A stretch of 64,000 bases of DNA from Bhargavaea massiliensis (lineage in GTDB: Bacteria > Bacillota > Bacilli > Bacillales_A > Planococcaceae): NCBI RefSeq assembly GCF_018390575.1, contig NZ_JAHBCJ010000004.1:292214-356213 (forward strand). Direction: 5' to 3'. Positions 35,920-43,561 of this stretch are shown here, piece after piece. The stretch's first letter is position 1, and every line of letters starts with the position of its first letter. Under the pieces are notes generated by a model that saw nothing but the letters and a program-made list of their open reading frames with translations, was not told the DNA's origin and made no database searches. The position numbers and the translations under genes were made by a program.

Positions 35920-37088
35920 CGTTTCACCGCCTCCTTCACTGTCTCGCGCTCATCCGCCAGCAGCTCATCCAGCACGCTCCGGAAGAGCTCTTCGGTCTCC
36001 TCATCAGGCGCACTGCCGGTGATTTCCTCGTGGAATGCCCGGAACATGGCGGCATCATCCATCTCTTCCGTGCGTCTGCCCGGCTTGTCCGTTCCGTCAG
36101 GGCGGACAGGCATCACCCGGGAAACATGAAGGGCGTTCGGAAAGACGGAACGGATCCGCTCCATCGGATACAGGACAGGCGTCTCATCGAGCAGCCGGAC
36201 AAACACATAGTCTTCCGAATGCGGCATCTCAAGAATTTCAGCCAGCGTCCCCTCCACCGTCCTCATATCACGCCGCGGGTTCAGCGGACGGTGTTCAGCG
36301 GTTACCTGCCCATCGCCGTCCAGTTCCACGCAAAGGAAGCCCTTGTTGTGGGTCTCCTCGGAAATCGAATACTTCAGAGGGGATCCGGAATAGCGGACGA
36401 CCGGGTTTCCGACAGCATGGGCCCGGTGAAGGTGGCCGAGTGCAGTATAATGGAACTTCTCAAATCGCCCCGCATCCACGTATTCCGCCCCTCCGACAGA
36501 CAGCGGGCGTTCGGAGGTGCTTGTGTTCTCCTCAGGTTCCGCGCCGGGTGTCACGAAGGCATGTCCGATCATCACATGGCGCGCTGCCGGATCCAAATTC
36601 CCGCAGCGGCGTTCCAGCAGACAACGCATCGCCTCATCATGGTTCGTAACCGTATCGTCTTCATACAGTGCCCGGACGACCGATGGGTCGGCAAACGGCA
36701 CACAGTGGAAATGCACTTCACCGTGATCGTCTTCCAGGATGACCGGAGCGGCATCCGGTTCCAGGATACCGGTCATATGAAACCCTTTTTCCTTCATAAA
36801 TCCGCTGCCGAAATGAAGGCGGTTTGGGCTGTCATGGTTGCCCGACACCGCGATGACCGGAATTCCGAGCCCGAGCACGATTTCCGACAGGACGTCATCC
36901 AGCAAGCGGACCGCGTCGGTCGGCGGCACCGCCCGGTCGTACAGATCACCCGCGATAATGATGGCATCCGGCTGTTCCGTCCGTGCGGCTTCGGTCAGTT
37001 GCTCAAGGACATGGCGCTGATCGTCCGTCATATGCACCCCTTGGACAATCTTGCCCAGATGCCAGTCGGCCGTATGGAAGAATTTCAT
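35916..37088 (-). CDS. sbcD: SbcD nuclease subunit (Mre11-like)
   Basis: Mn-dependent phosphoesterase of 390 residues. Metal-binding motifs of the family are intact: HTADWHLGK (residues 5-13), IIAGDLYDRAVPP, AVSGNHDSPNRL, MIGHAFV and ALGHLHRAH. First gene of the sbcD-sbcC pair. Start supported by AAGGTGGGG 5 bases upstream. Confidence 0.96.
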   Translation of the reverse strand: MKFFHTADWHLGKIVQGVHMTDDQRHVLEQLTEAARTEQPDAIIIAGDLYDRAVPPTDAVRLLDDVLSEIVLGLGIPVIAVSGNHDSPNRLHFGSGFMKEKGFHMTGILEPDAAPVILEDDHGEVHFHCVPFADPSVVRALYEDDTVTNHDEAMRCLLERRCGNLDPAARHVMIGHAFVTPGAEPEENTSTSERPLSVGGAEYVDAGRFEKFHYTALGHLHRAHAVGNPVVRYSGSPLKYSISEETHNKGFLCVELDGDGQVTAEHRPLNPRRDMRTVEGTLAEILEMPHSEDYVFVRLLDETPVLYPMERIRSVFPNALHVSRVMPVRPDGTDKPGRRTEEMDDAAMFRAFHEEITGSAPDEETEELFRSVLDELLADERETVKEAVKR

Positions 37089-37173
37089 CTTTTCCCCACC
37101 TTTTCTTCCGAGTCTTTTCTATATATATGATTATAGACCATCTCAGGCCGTCGCACAGAATCGGTTTTCCGGC

Positions 37174-37632
37174 TCAGTCCGTTTCCCCGGCCCGCAGGAC
37201 TTCCGCCTCGAGGCCGATTTCGACATTCCCTTTGATGGCCCGGCTGATCATGCAGGACGACTCTGCCTTTTCCGTCAGGCGCCTGGCAAGGGAGAGCTTC
37301 TTCTCGTCTGTCCCCGCAGCAAGCACCAGCCTCGGCTTGTGCACAATCCTCTTATAGGTAAAGACCCCATTCGTCACATCCACGGTCGCCTCGGAATCCA
37401 TCGTGAGCGACTCCTTGTCGATACCGGAACGCTCCAGCATGGCCGCCAGCGTGATGATATAACAGGTCGCCGCCGCCCCCAGAAGCATCTCATCAGGATT
37501 CGTCCCGATTCCCGGGCCGTCCATTTCCGGAGGGATGGAAATCTTCGTCTTCAGATTCCCTGACTCAATCTCACCCACATCATTCCGATGACCCGGCCAA
37601 TCAGCTTTCAATTTGAAAATATGTTCTGCCAT
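37174..37632 (-). CDS. OsmC family protein (peroxiredoxin-like)
   Basis: A 152-residue OsmC/Ohr-fold protein. The two redox cysteines are in AAATCYIITL and ESSCMISRAI, and a Glu in the DEMLLGAAATC helix fits the family. The MAEHIFKLKADWPG beginning is the type seen in Staphylococcus and Bacillus OsmC-like proteins near YmaD. It likely detoxifies organic peroxides or sulfenates using a dithiol. GGAGGTGATCCC before ATG. Confidence 0.88.
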   Translation of the reverse strand: MAEHIFKLKADWPGHRNDVGEIESGNLKTKISIPPEMDGPGIGTNPDEMLLGAAATCYIITLAAMLERSGIDKESLTMDSEATVDVTNGVFTYKRIVHKPRLVLAAGTDEKKLSLARRLTEKAESSCMISRAIKGNVEIGLEAEVLRAGETD

Positions 37633-37726
37633 GGGATCACCTCCCTCTTATTCTTTTCTTATTCTTTATGGTAGAACGGATGTACGTACATTAGCAAGAC
37701 TAACGAAAAGAGCTGCACACAATCAC

Positions 37727-37764
37727 GAAAACACCCCCATCCATTGAATGGCGGGTGTCATACA
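37727..37764 (-). repeat. Hairpin repeat copy 1 (left flank of AT-rich segment; also terminator of 37778-38533)
   Basis: An imperfect stem ACACCCGCCATT/AATGGATGGGGGTGT followed by TTTTC on the minus strand. It sits just past the stop of the unknown gene and can terminate it. About 34 of 37 bases match the copy at 39149-39186 in the same orientation, with the AT-rich segment between them. Confidence 0.7.
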
Positions 37765-37777
37765 ATTAGACGGCACC

Positions 37778-38533
37778 TTAATCAGCGCTAGAATTTTTCT
37801 TGTAAACAATGATTACTGAACGCTCTAAGAAATCACCTATTTTACTTACTATTGAAGCATTCTTAATAATGTCAGTTTTTAACACAAAATTATCATCAAC
37901 GAATGTGTTATACAATGCCAATCTTACTTCTCTTTGGTATCTAAACAATTTGCTTTTCCAAAAAAACATTTTAACCGATCTTTGATTTAATGCTTCCAAT
38001 TTACTTAAACTTTTTCCAGAAAAGCTATCGTATTGTATTTCCTTGAAAACTGAGTGAAGTCCCGCTGAATCTGTTGCGTGTCTAAATATCTCTTCTATAT
38101 CTCTTGGAAATATAACTGCTGTATCTCCAAACTCCTTAAATTTCTTTAAGTCCTCGCCGATGTTCAACTTAAAACTCAAGTAAGTATCAGTATCTTCAAA
38201 GAGCGAATAGTCATTTGCAGTGAATCTGGAAAAGCAAAATATAGGAACCTTTTTCGCTTGCTCATATCGAGTAATTATTTCGCCTCTTCCTAGGTGCTTT
38301 ATGATTTTTTTCTCTTTACTATCGTATAGATACATCTCATTAGATTCGAAAACATGAGCAGCTTCCCATTTATCACCTACCCCTTTAATTTTGTTTTTAT
38401 TTTCGAGTTCAATGAAATAATTTATGTTTTTCATATAAAAGTTTCCGTTCAATAACGAATCTACATGTTTTTCTTGTGTGAACTTCACAAATAGCTCAAA
38501 ATCCTTTAACTCATCAATTTCGCTCATTTTCAC
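37778..38533 (-). CDS. AT-rich orphan gene of unknown function, DUF2971-like layout
   Basis: A 251-residue soluble protein whose codons are strikingly AT-rich compared with all core genes here, a sign of transfer. Not a family I can name firmly. Its layout resembles DUF2971-type proteins: an N-terminal segment LLNGNFYMKNINYFIELE followed by GVGDKWEA, a central VPIFCFSRFTANDYSLF strand, and a C-terminal FWKSKLFRYQREVRLALYN in the place of the usual K-x-W-x-x-E-x-E-x-R motif. DUF2971-like proteins often occur in mobile and defence regions. The GTG start has GGGGG 7 bases upstream. It lies between hairpin repeats at 37.73 and 39.15 kb. Confidence 0.75.
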   Translation of the reverse strand: MKMSEIDELKDFELFVKFTQEKHVDSLLNGNFYMKNINYFIELENKNKIKGVGDKWEAAHVFESNEMYLYDSKEKKIIKHLGRGEIITRYEQAKKVPIFCFSRFTANDYSLFEDTDTYLSFKLNIGEDLKKFKEFGDTAVIFPRDIEEIFRHATDSAGLHSVFKEIQYDSFSGKSLSKLEALNQRSVKMFFWKSKLFRYQREVRLALYNTFVDDNFVLKTDIIKNASIVSKIGDFLERSVIIVYKKNSSAD

Positions 38534-38733
38534 TTTGCATCCCCCTTAGCCTCTTCCGACATTCGACATTCACAAGAGGGAATCCTCCAATATCCATTCA
38601 TTTTCCAGGGTGAATATGCCCGTCTGCAACCACTAACTAGAAGACAATCAAAGAGATGAACCGTGTAGTAAGTAAATAAAACTCTTGACGACCTGAATGT
38701 CGCCCCGTCTTGAATTGAACGAATCAGATTCAA
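38530..38733 (-). CDS. Doubtful 67-codon frame upstream of the orphan gene
   Basis: The frame ends AAGTGA, overlapping the GTG start of the orphan gene by 4 bp, which would permit coupling. It has only a TTG start with no ribosome binding site, six cysteines or more spread without pattern, and no recognisable family. It may be leader sequence or a decayed gene. Kept only because of the overlap. Confidence 0.2.
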   Translation of the reverse strand: MNLIRSIQDGATFRSSRVLFTYYTVHLFDCLLVSGCRRAYSPWKMNGYWRIPSCECRMSEEAKGDAK

Positions 38734-38851
38734 AATTTTTTTTGTCAGCCTGGGTATGAATCGCTCTTAAGGTTTTCAAAACTCTTCCCTCCGCATCCGC
38801 TTAACTTTCCCCCTGATGCGTCACTATCTTATACTCCCCAAACTACGGAAG

Positions 38852-39091
38852 TTAGCGGACCTTTGCCTTACCCTCCGAAATAACCACTACACAATTCGTT
38901 TGTAGGTCCATTATATCAATTCCGAGCTTCCTGCGACCATCAATTGTAAATTCGCCCATGTATGTCCTTCCCCAATAGAAAATACGCCGGTCGACACACC
39001 TATTCAGAGGTTGATCAGCGTCTCGGTTGGTCCGATAACGTATCCACTTTTTCACTTTAATCCATATCAACGTGTGAGGGCTTCCCATGCT
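38852..39091 (-). CDS. Doubtful short basic protein or gene remnant
   Basis: A frame of about 79 codons beginning MGSPHTLIWIKVKKWIRYR and ending in a segment MGEFTIDGRRKLGIDIMDLQ that reads like real protein. GGGAG is too close to the ATG (1 base), so expression is doubtful. The frame continues upstream into the hairpin repeat, which supports junction-derived sequence. No family recognised. The sequence 38734-38851 shows nothing else. Confidence 0.22.
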   Translation of the reverse strand, partial: SMGSPHTLIWIKVKKWIRYRTNRDADQPLNRCVDRRIFYWGRTYMGEFTIDGRRKLGIDIMDLQTNCVVVISEGKAKVR

Positions 39092-39148
39092 CCCGTCACA
39101 ATAGGACGTGTCCTGTTTTGAACTGGCACAATTCGTTCCCGATCCAAA

Positions 39149-39186
39149 CATGAAAACACCCGCCATCCAATGAATGGCGGGTTTCA
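39149..39186 (-). repeat. Hairpin repeat copy 2 (right flank of AT-rich segment; terminator-like)
   Basis: Minus strand ACCCGCCATTCA/ATGGATGGCGGGT followed by GTTTTC: a 9-10 bp stem. Direct repeat of the sequence at 37727-37764, about 34 of 37 bases equal. It abuts the end of the DUF779 pseudogene, where it would be the original terminator. Confidence 0.7.
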
Positions 39187-39189
39187 CTT

Positions 39190-39485
39190 TTAAATACCGA
39201 GCGCTTCAGTCTCATCTTTCGTAAAGGCCCTGGACCGCGAGAGGAACCGCTTCCCCTCCACCCCTTCCAGGGAGAACATGCCTCCCCGTCCGTCGACGAC
39301 GTCGATGATGACTTGTGTGTGCTTCCAGTAGTCATACTGGTTTTTGTTCATATAGAACTGGCACCTCCGATTTCGCCGAAGAGGACATCCTGGCTGCCGA
39401 TCAGCAGGTTGCCTTGGGGGTAGCACATCAGGGATGATCCGTCGCAGCAGCCTCCTGACTGAGGGAACATGACCGGTCCGTGCTT
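39190..39485 (-). pseudogene. Truncated, frameshifted duplicate of the DUF779 gene
   Basis: Nucleotide identity with the intact gene at 40140-40432 is obvious over the whole segment (over 90 percent by eye). One T is missing near 39358 relative to the intact copy (GAACTGGCACC against GAACTTGGCACC), which breaks the frame inside the KFYMNKNQYDYW segment. Homology stops at about 39485, so the first 20 or so codons and the start are gone. It lies about 950 bp from the intact copy in the same orientation, with a membrane-protein gene and a broken transposase between them. Confidence 0.85.
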
Positions 39486-39572
39486 ATTTATTGGACCTTC
39501 GCTATTGAAGATACACTACTCTTAGAAAAGCTTAGAAACAGAAAGCGTCCGACCTATTACCGGGAAGTCTGC

Positions 39573-39773
39573 TTATTGATATTTAGTCTTGTTTTTTTTC
39601 GCCGAAGCAAAGTCTCCTCTCTTAAGTATTAGATATAACGCTCCCAGAAAACCTACCAATAGAATTACGTTTGTACCAAACGGAACTTGGTTTAAATAAT
39701 TTTTAACTATAAAATATATTTCTAGTAGAATCCATGCAACGCAAAAGATGATTAACAAAGTTTTCTTCTTCAT
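39573..39773 (-). CDS. AT-rich small membrane protein
   Basis: A 66-residue protein with two hydrophobic helices (MKKKTLLIIFCVAWILLEIY and GTNVILLVGFLGALYLIL) and a basic tail. Like the orphan gene at 37.8-38.5 kb it is AT-rich. GGGG lies about 9 bases before the ATG; TTG codons a little upstream are alternatives. No family recognised. Confidence 0.5.
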   Translation of the reverse strand: MKKKTLLIIFCVAWILLEIYFIVKNYLNQVPFGTNVILLVGFLGALYLILKRGDFASAKKNKTKYQ

Positions 39774-39775
39774 CT

Positions 39776-40010
39776 TTAACAACCCCAACCTCTGTGTACT
39801 CTACTTCCGCGTCCCCGGCGCTCGGACAACAGTCCTTCCTCGCCAAGCGATTCATACGATTTTCTCCACCGTTTCAATGATTGTGTAGGCGTATCAGTGC
39901 CGATCTGTTTGGGATCCAGCCCCGCCTCCAGGAAGATTTCATAGGGCGTCTTGCCTTCCTGATAGGCCTTCACGGCCTTCAGCTGATTCACTAATGGGTG
40001 GGCGGCTCAT
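39776..40010 (-). pseudogene. Remnant of an IS3-family transposase orfA (HTH domain)
   Basis: The start region ATGAGCCGCCCACC has GGAGGAGATTTTG upstream but is out of frame with the conserved part, which reads AVKAYQEGKTPYEIFLEAGL and LKRWRKSYESLGEEGLLSER. That is the winged-HTH pattern of IS3-type OrfA (KxPxEIFxExG...RWRxxYxxxGxEGL). The frame then ends soon after RGRGSRVHRG, well before the leucine zipper, and no OrfB is present. So both a frameshift and a truncation are seen. Confidence 0.7.
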
Positions 40011-40066
40011 CAAAATCTCCTCCGTTCAACTTTGTGTTCAGTATATCGGAGTTTTGACAACGCAAA

Positions 40067-40111
40067 AACCCCGAACCGGACTTTTTTAAAGTGTCCGTAG
40101 TTCGGGGTTCA
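40067..40111. repeat. Hairpin, possible IS terminal inverted repeat region
   Basis: AACCCCGAAC/GTTCGGGGTT (10 bp) with inner CGGAC/GTCCG (5 bp) separated by a 2-base bulge. It lies about 60-100 bp upstream of the orfA remnant start, where the 5' end of an IS3 element is expected. Read from 40111 on the minus strand it begins TGAACCCCGAACTACGGACA. No matching second end was found near 39.48 kb. It could equally be a chromosomal terminator. Confidence 0.4.
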
Positions 40112-40139
40112 GTTCATCCATAAATGGCCGGTGTCACTT

Positions 40140-40496
40140 TTAAATGCCGAGCGCTTCGGTCTCATCTTTCGTAAAGGCCCTGGACCGCGAGAGGAACCGC
40201 TTCCCCTCCACTCCCTCCAGGGAGAACATGCCTCCCCGTCCATCGACGACATCGATGATGACTTGGGTGTGTTTCCAGTAGTCATACTGGTTTTTGTTCA
40301 TGTAGAACTTGGCACCGCCGATCTCGCCGAGGAGGACATCCTGGCTGCCGATCAGCAGGTCGCCTTCTGGGTAGCACATCGGGGACGAACCGTCGCAGCA
40401 GCCTCCGGACTGGTGGAACATGACCGGCCCGTGCTTTTCCTGCAGCTTCCGGATCAGTTCGATCGCTTCATCCGTCGCGGTGACGCGTTCGACCAT
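40140..40496 (-). CDS. DUF779 family protein, aldehyde dehydrogenase partner
   Basis: A 118-residue protein with Cys-rich motif QSGGCCDGSSPMCYPEG, MNKNQYDYWKHTQVIIDVV and a C-terminal FSLEGVEGKRFLSRSRAF, all typical of DUF779. Members are almost always next to an aldehyde dehydrogenase gene; their role is unknown, with metal binding or a maturation function suggested by the cysteines. Gap to the aldehyde dehydrogenase is 19 bp. AAGGAGGGTTTCGA precedes the ATG. Confidence 0.88.
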   Translation of the reverse strand: MVERVTATDEAIELIRKLQEKHGPVMFHQSGGCCDGSSPMCYPEGDLLIGSQDVLLGEIGGAKFYMNKNQYDYWKHTQVIIDVVDGRGGMFSLEGVEGKRFLSRSRAFTKDETEALGI

Positions 40497-40515
40497 TCGA
40501 AACCCTCCTTCCGGA

Positions 40516-42057
40516 TCAGAAGAAGCCCTGTTTGTTCTCGTCGTAGCTGACGAGGAGGTTCTTCGTCTGCTGGTAGTGCGAGAGCATCATCTGGTGTGTT
40601 TCGCGGCCGATGCCGGACATCTTGTATCCGCCGAATGCCGCGTGCGCCGGGTAGGCATGGTAGCAGTTCGTCCAGACACGGCCGGCCTGGATGCCGCGGC
40701 CCATTTTGTAGGCGGTGTTCATATCGCGGGACCAGACGCCCGCACCGAGGCCGTAGAGTGTGTCGTTGGCGATTTCAAGGGCTTCTTCGGTGTCCTTGAA
40801 CGTCGTGACCGCCACGACCGGTCCGAAGATCTCTTCCTGGAAGACGCGCATTTTGTTGTTGCCCTTGAAGACCGTCGGCTTGACGTAGTAGCCTTCCTCG
40901 AGGTCGCCCTCCAGCTGGTTGCGCTCGCCGCCTGTCAGGCATTCCGCGCCTTCTTCCTTGCCGATCTTCAGATAGGAGAGGATTTTCTCCAGCTGTTCGT
41001 TGGATGCCTGGGCACCCATCATGACATCCGGATCCAGCGGGTTGCCGGTCTTGATCGCCTCGACGCGTTTGATGGCGCGCTCGATGAATTTGTCATAGAT
41101 GGATTCCTGAATCAGCGCACGGGATGGGCATGTGCACACTTCGCCCTGGTTCAGCGCGAACATGACGAACCCTTCGACCGCCTTGTCGAGGAAGGCATCA
41201 TCTTCTTCGAACACGTCTTCAAAGAAGATGTTCGGCGACTTGCCGCCGAGCTCGAGCGTAACCGGAATGAGGTTTTGGGACGCATACTGCATGATCAGGC
41301 GGCCGGTCGTCGTTTCGCCGGTGAACGCGATTTTGCTGATGCGCGGGTTGGATGCGAGCGGCTTGCCTGCTTCAAGACCGAAGCCGTTCACGACGTTGAC
41401 GACGCCTGCAGGAAGGAGGTCTTCGATCAGCTCGACCAGCACCATGATCGACGCCGGTGTCTGCTCGGCCGGCTTCAGGACCACGCAGTTTCCTGCCGCT
41501 AGCGCCGGCGCGAGCTTCCAGACCGCCATGAGGATCGGGAAGTTCCATGGAATGATCTGTCCGACCACGCCGAGCGGCTCATGGAAATGATAGGCGACCG
41601 TATTTTCGTCAACCTGGCTGATGCCGCCTTCCTGAGAGCGAAGCGCGCCCGCGAAGTAACGGAAATGGTCGATGGCAAGCGGAATATCGGCATTGAGCGG
41701 CTCACGAATGGCCTTGCCGTTGTCCCACGTTTCCGCGACGGCCAGCTTTTCAATGTTTTCTTCCATGCGGTCCGCGATTTTCAGGAGGATCCTGGAGCGC
41801 TCCTGGACGGAAGTCTTGCCCCAGGCATCCTTGGCGGCATGCGCGGCGTCAAGCGCCTTCTCGATGTCCTCTTCCGTGGAACGTGCCACTTTCGTGAACA
41901 CCTGGCCCGTCACCGGGGTGATGTTGTCGAAGTACTCACCCTTAGCCGGAGGCACCCACTGCCCTCCAATATAGTTATCGTACTTCTCGCGGAAGTTGAC
42001 TTTTGCACCTTCCGTGTTCGGCTTCGCATAAACCCGGGACTTGATCACTTCTACCAT
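40516..42057 (-). CDS. NAD(P)-dependent aldehyde dehydrogenase (ExaC/AldB-like)
   Basis: Oxidises an aldehyde, probably acetaldehyde or a related short aldehyde, to the acid. The 513-residue protein has [20 protein letters not shown] (cofactor region), the general-base Glu in [10 protein letters not shown], catalytic Cys in [11 protein letters not shown] and [10 protein letters not shown]. Its N-terminal [13 protein letters not shown] and the partner DUF779 point to the ExaC/AldB branch. AGGGAGG stands 9 bases before ATG. Confidence 0.93.
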   Translation of the reverse strand: MVEVIKSRVYAKPNTEGAKVNFREKYDNYIGGQWVPPAKGEYFDNITPVTGQVFTKVARSTEEDIEKALDAAHAAKDAWGKTSVQERSRILLKIADRMEENIEKLAVAETWDNGKAIREPLNADIPLAIDHFRYFAGALRSQEGGISQVDENTVAYHFHEPLGVVGQIIPWNFPILMAVWKLAPALAAGNCVVLKPAEQTPASIMVLVELIEDLLPAGVVNVVNGFGLEAGKPLASNPRISKIAFTGETTTGRLIMQYASQNLIPVTLELGGKSPNIFFEDVFEEDDAFLDKAVEGFVMFALNQGEVCTCPSRALIQESIYDKFIERAIKRVEAIKTGNPLDPDVMMGAQASNEQLEKILSYLKIGKEEGAECLTGGERNQLEGDLEEGYYVKPTVFKGNNKMRVFQEEIFGPVVAVTTFKDTEEALEIANDTLYGLGAGVWSRDMNTAYKMGRGIQAGRVWTNCYHAYPAHAAFGGYKMSGIGRETHQMMLSHYQQTKNLLVSYDENKQGFF

Positions 42058-42261
42058 TTGTTCATTCCTCCCTTTCTTGTATGCGCTTTCTTCCTACCAT
42101 TATCTATATTGTCAGAAAGCGCAGAACTTTTCAACCTCTATCTCTTCTATGGTGGAAATTAGTTTGCCGCGCACCTAGAAATAGAACCGCAGCCTATATA
42201 TACATATGTGGCGCGGCCCCGTTTATGACAGAAACTATTAAAGTCGGAATGTTCAGTTCAA

Positions 42262-42999
42262 TCAGAGCTCTATTCCAAAGTATTCGGTCAGGGGCTTCTC
42301 CCTGCCTTCTTCATGCCAGGTGTTGTACTTGCGGAACACCCCATGGGCGCTCCCGTTTTCCCGCCCGACCAGTTCACAGACCGCCAGAAAACTGCGCCAG
42401 TAGTCAAACATCATGGAAGGAAGCGTTCCTTTATAGGAGGCCGCTCCAAAGTCATCAAGCGAGTGGTTGCCGTATCGATGTTTCAGCGCATCGTAAAGGT
42501 CCTTTTCTGCAACTGTCACGTCATTGAAGTAAGTATCGCCAAGCAAATGCCGTCTGGGCAGATAAAAGCACATGCCTTCCTCGAACCAGATGGCGTCCGT
42601 TCGTTCGTCCTCAAAATCATCGGGGAACAGATCCAGATGATGAGTCAGTTCGTGGGCCAGGATATCAAGAAGCTGCGCCTCACCCGACGATTCATAAAAC
42701 GCCCTCACATCCGGAAGGTCTTCCCCGTCCATCTGTTCGAACATGATCCGCTTCCATTCCTCCTGATCTGGACACATGAAAATCAGATCCTCCCGGGTAT
42801 AGGCAGGAATCGGAACATTCCCGAATACATCCCGCGCGAGATCCCCGCTCGTCCACACTATGGCCTTCGGCACTTCCGTAAGGCCGAACGCATTGCGGAG
42901 AAACGCTTCGTAGGAACCGAGCCGCATCATGAGCCGTTTGACGGTCGTTTCGTAAGCGGCCCCTTCCCCCGGGCTTTCGAAAGCAAAAACCGATTTCAT
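42262..42999 (-). CDS. Putative gluzincin-type zinc metallopeptidase of unknown substrate
   Basis: A 245-residue cytoplasmic protein with a HExxH zinc motif in LAHELTHHLDL (about residues 117-121) and a possible third ligand in WFEEGMCFYL about 25 residues later. This spacing is typical of peptidase_MA-like gluzincins. No signal peptide. Start overlaps the stop of the GNAT gene by 4 bp, so they are co-translated. Substrate and family name cannot be given. Confidence 0.68.
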   Translation of the reverse strand: MKSVFAFESPGEGAAYETTVKRLMMRLGSYEAFLRNAFGLTEVPKAIVWTSGDLARDVFGNVPIPAYTREDLIFMCPDQEEWKRIMFEQMDGEDLPDVRAFYESSGEAQLLDILAHELTHHLDLFPDDFEDERTDAIWFEEGMCFYLPRRHLLGDTYFNDVTVAEKDLYDALKHRYGNHSLDDFGAASYKGTLPSMMFDYWRSFLAVCELVGRENGSAHGVFRKYNTWHEEGREKPLTEYFGIEL

Positions 43000-43481
43000 T
43001 CTTTCCCGTCCCCCTTATCCAGCCGCATTTTCATGCCCTCATGAGTCGGGCTGAATCCGAGGCTTTCATAGAACCGGATGGCATCCGGACGGCTCTTGTC
43101 TGTGGTCAGCTGGACGAGCCTGCATCCCTTTTCTTCGGCAAGTCCAATCGCATGCCGGATGAGTTCCCTGCCGATTCCCCTCCCCCTCATGGAGGATGCC
43201 GTCCTGACACCTTCAATCATCGCCCGCCAGCTTCCCCTGTACGTGATGGATGGAAGAAATGTAAGCTGCAGAACGCCCGCGAGCTTTCCGTTTAATTCTG
43301 CCACGATCAGCTCATTATTCGGGTCCTCATCAATGGCGCGGAACGCATCTCCGTAAGAACGCTCAAGCGGCAATTTCGGATTTTCCCGTGTCCGGCCCAG
43401 CTTGTCGTCTGCCAGCATGCCGACGATCCCCTCAAGATCGGCACGTACCGCGGGACGGAATAACACGTTTTCATTTTTCAT
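42996..43481 (-). CDS. GNAT family N-acetyltransferase
   Basis: A 161-residue acyl-CoA-dependent acetyltransferase. The CoA pyrophosphate loop is VRTASSMRGRGIGRELIRHA (RGxGIG), and RFYESLGF is the C-terminal GNAT signature. Acceptor unknown. AAGGGGGG 6 bases before ATG. Coupled to the HExxH protein downstream. Confidence 0.9.
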   Translation of the reverse strand: MKNENVLFRPAVRADLEGIVGMLADDKLGRTRENPKLPLERSYGDAFRAIDEDPNNELIVAELNGKLAGVLQLTFLPSITYRGSWRAMIEGVRTASSMRGRGIGRELIRHAIGLAEEKGCRLVQLTTDKSRPDAIRFYESLGFSPTHEGMKMRLDKGDGKE

Positions 43482-43525
43482 CGGAAGCCCCCCTTTCGGT
43501 CAACGATACCGGAATCCGGGCAAAG

Positions 43526-43553
43526 AAAAAAGCACGGAAATGAATTTCCGTGC
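43526..43553 (-). terminator. Terminator of the rlmN-like gene
   Basis: GCACGGAAA/TTTCCGTGC with a TGAA loop, followed on the minus strand by TTTTTTC. It starts 9 bp past the stop. Confidence 0.92.
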
Positions 43554-43561
43554 CGTTGCCG

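Noticed and set aside
42090..42260. Sigma-54 promoter upstream of the aldehyde dehydrogenase gene
   Set aside because: GG and GC dinucleotides can be found at roughly right spacing, but the TGGCAC-N5-TTGC blocks are not satisfied.
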